Part shown: piece after piece, positions 63,952 through 64,000 of the stretch
How the letters are laid out: each line of letters starts with the position of its first letter
How positions within the stretch are numbered: the stretch's first letter is position 1
DNA from: Phaeoceros laevis
Taxonomy: Eukaryota; Anthocerotophyta; Anthocerotopsida; Notothyladales
NCBI GenBank assembly: GCA_049999765.1
Contig: JBNGIQ010008255.1
Coordinates: forward strand, 1-64,000
Direction of reading: 5' to 3'
DNA: 64,000 nucleotides
Made by a program: the position numbers and the translations under genes
The notes under the pieces: model-generated
Seen by the model: only the letters and a program-made list of their open reading frames with translations
Database searches by the model: none
Told to the model about the DNA's origin: nothing

Positions 63952-64000
63952 GGCGCCTGGAAGCAGGTGCTCGGAAGCCCGGGACTGATGACAATCTTGC

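Noticed and set aside
1-64000. tRNA, rRNA or organelle-derived insertions
   Set aside because: I saw no cloverleaf, rRNA-like or plastid/mitochondrial gene sequence; without a search tool I cannot exclude short ones.

Overview
This is nuclear plant DNA with split genes, short introns (mostly 75-600 bp with GT..AG ends) and dense gene packing. Conserved single-copy eukaryotic genes (VPS45, condensin SMC2, a BSU1-like kelch-phosphatase) lie among PLS-class PPR genes. Three of the five large PPR loci carry the DYW:KP variant of the RNA-editing deaminase domain: K-P replaces P-G in the PG box, and the C-terminal tripeptides are DRH, DRS and a relic GRP. That variant is known from lineages with U-to-C organellar editing (hornworts, ferns, non-Selaginella lycophytes). 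With a G+C content near 50% and a compact layout, a hornwort is my best guess; this is inference.

Layout. 0-9.8 kb: a DUF594 protein C-terminus, a bulb-lectin receptor kinase, an F-box gene and a gene-poor repeat-bearing stretch with a 100-N gap. 9.8-14.3 kb: decayed PPR pieces, a DYW:KP PPR pseudogene and an intronless relic of the splicing factor SYF1. 14.3-20.5 kb: VPS45 (13 exons, minus strand) and an alpha/beta-hydrolase gene with one frame break. 20.5-23.7 kb: repeats and an ankyrin pseudogene. 23.7-26.8 kb: a second F-box gene, duplicated with its flanks from the first, and a GC-rich intronless methyltransferase. 26.9-34.6 kb: two divergently transcribed PPR genes. 35.2-41.7 kb: a BSL phosphatase (21 exons). 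43.6-46.7 kb: a MATE transporter (8 exons). 47.7-53.2 kb: SMC2 (about 20 exons). 54.5-62.0 kb: two more PPR genes. 62.4-64 kb: a broken Cys-rich secreted-protein gene and a small unknown gene.

The main interest is the PPR cluster. The DYW:KP proteins are candidate organellar U-to-C editing factors. Two of them carry an N-terminal PDF motif like that of OSB organellar single-strand DNA-binding proteins. Two other giants (over 1,250 residues, E/E+ type, no deaminase) repeat a conserved insertion of about 16 residues inside successive L motifs; they may supply RNA recognition while another protein supplies catalysis. Pseudogenes, near-identical internal modules and in-frame module loss suggest a family in rapid turnover.

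Two of the three N gaps are flanked by an exact 47-bp duplication. Both genes they interrupt read through perfectly once the duplicate is collapsed, so those gaps look like assembly artefacts.
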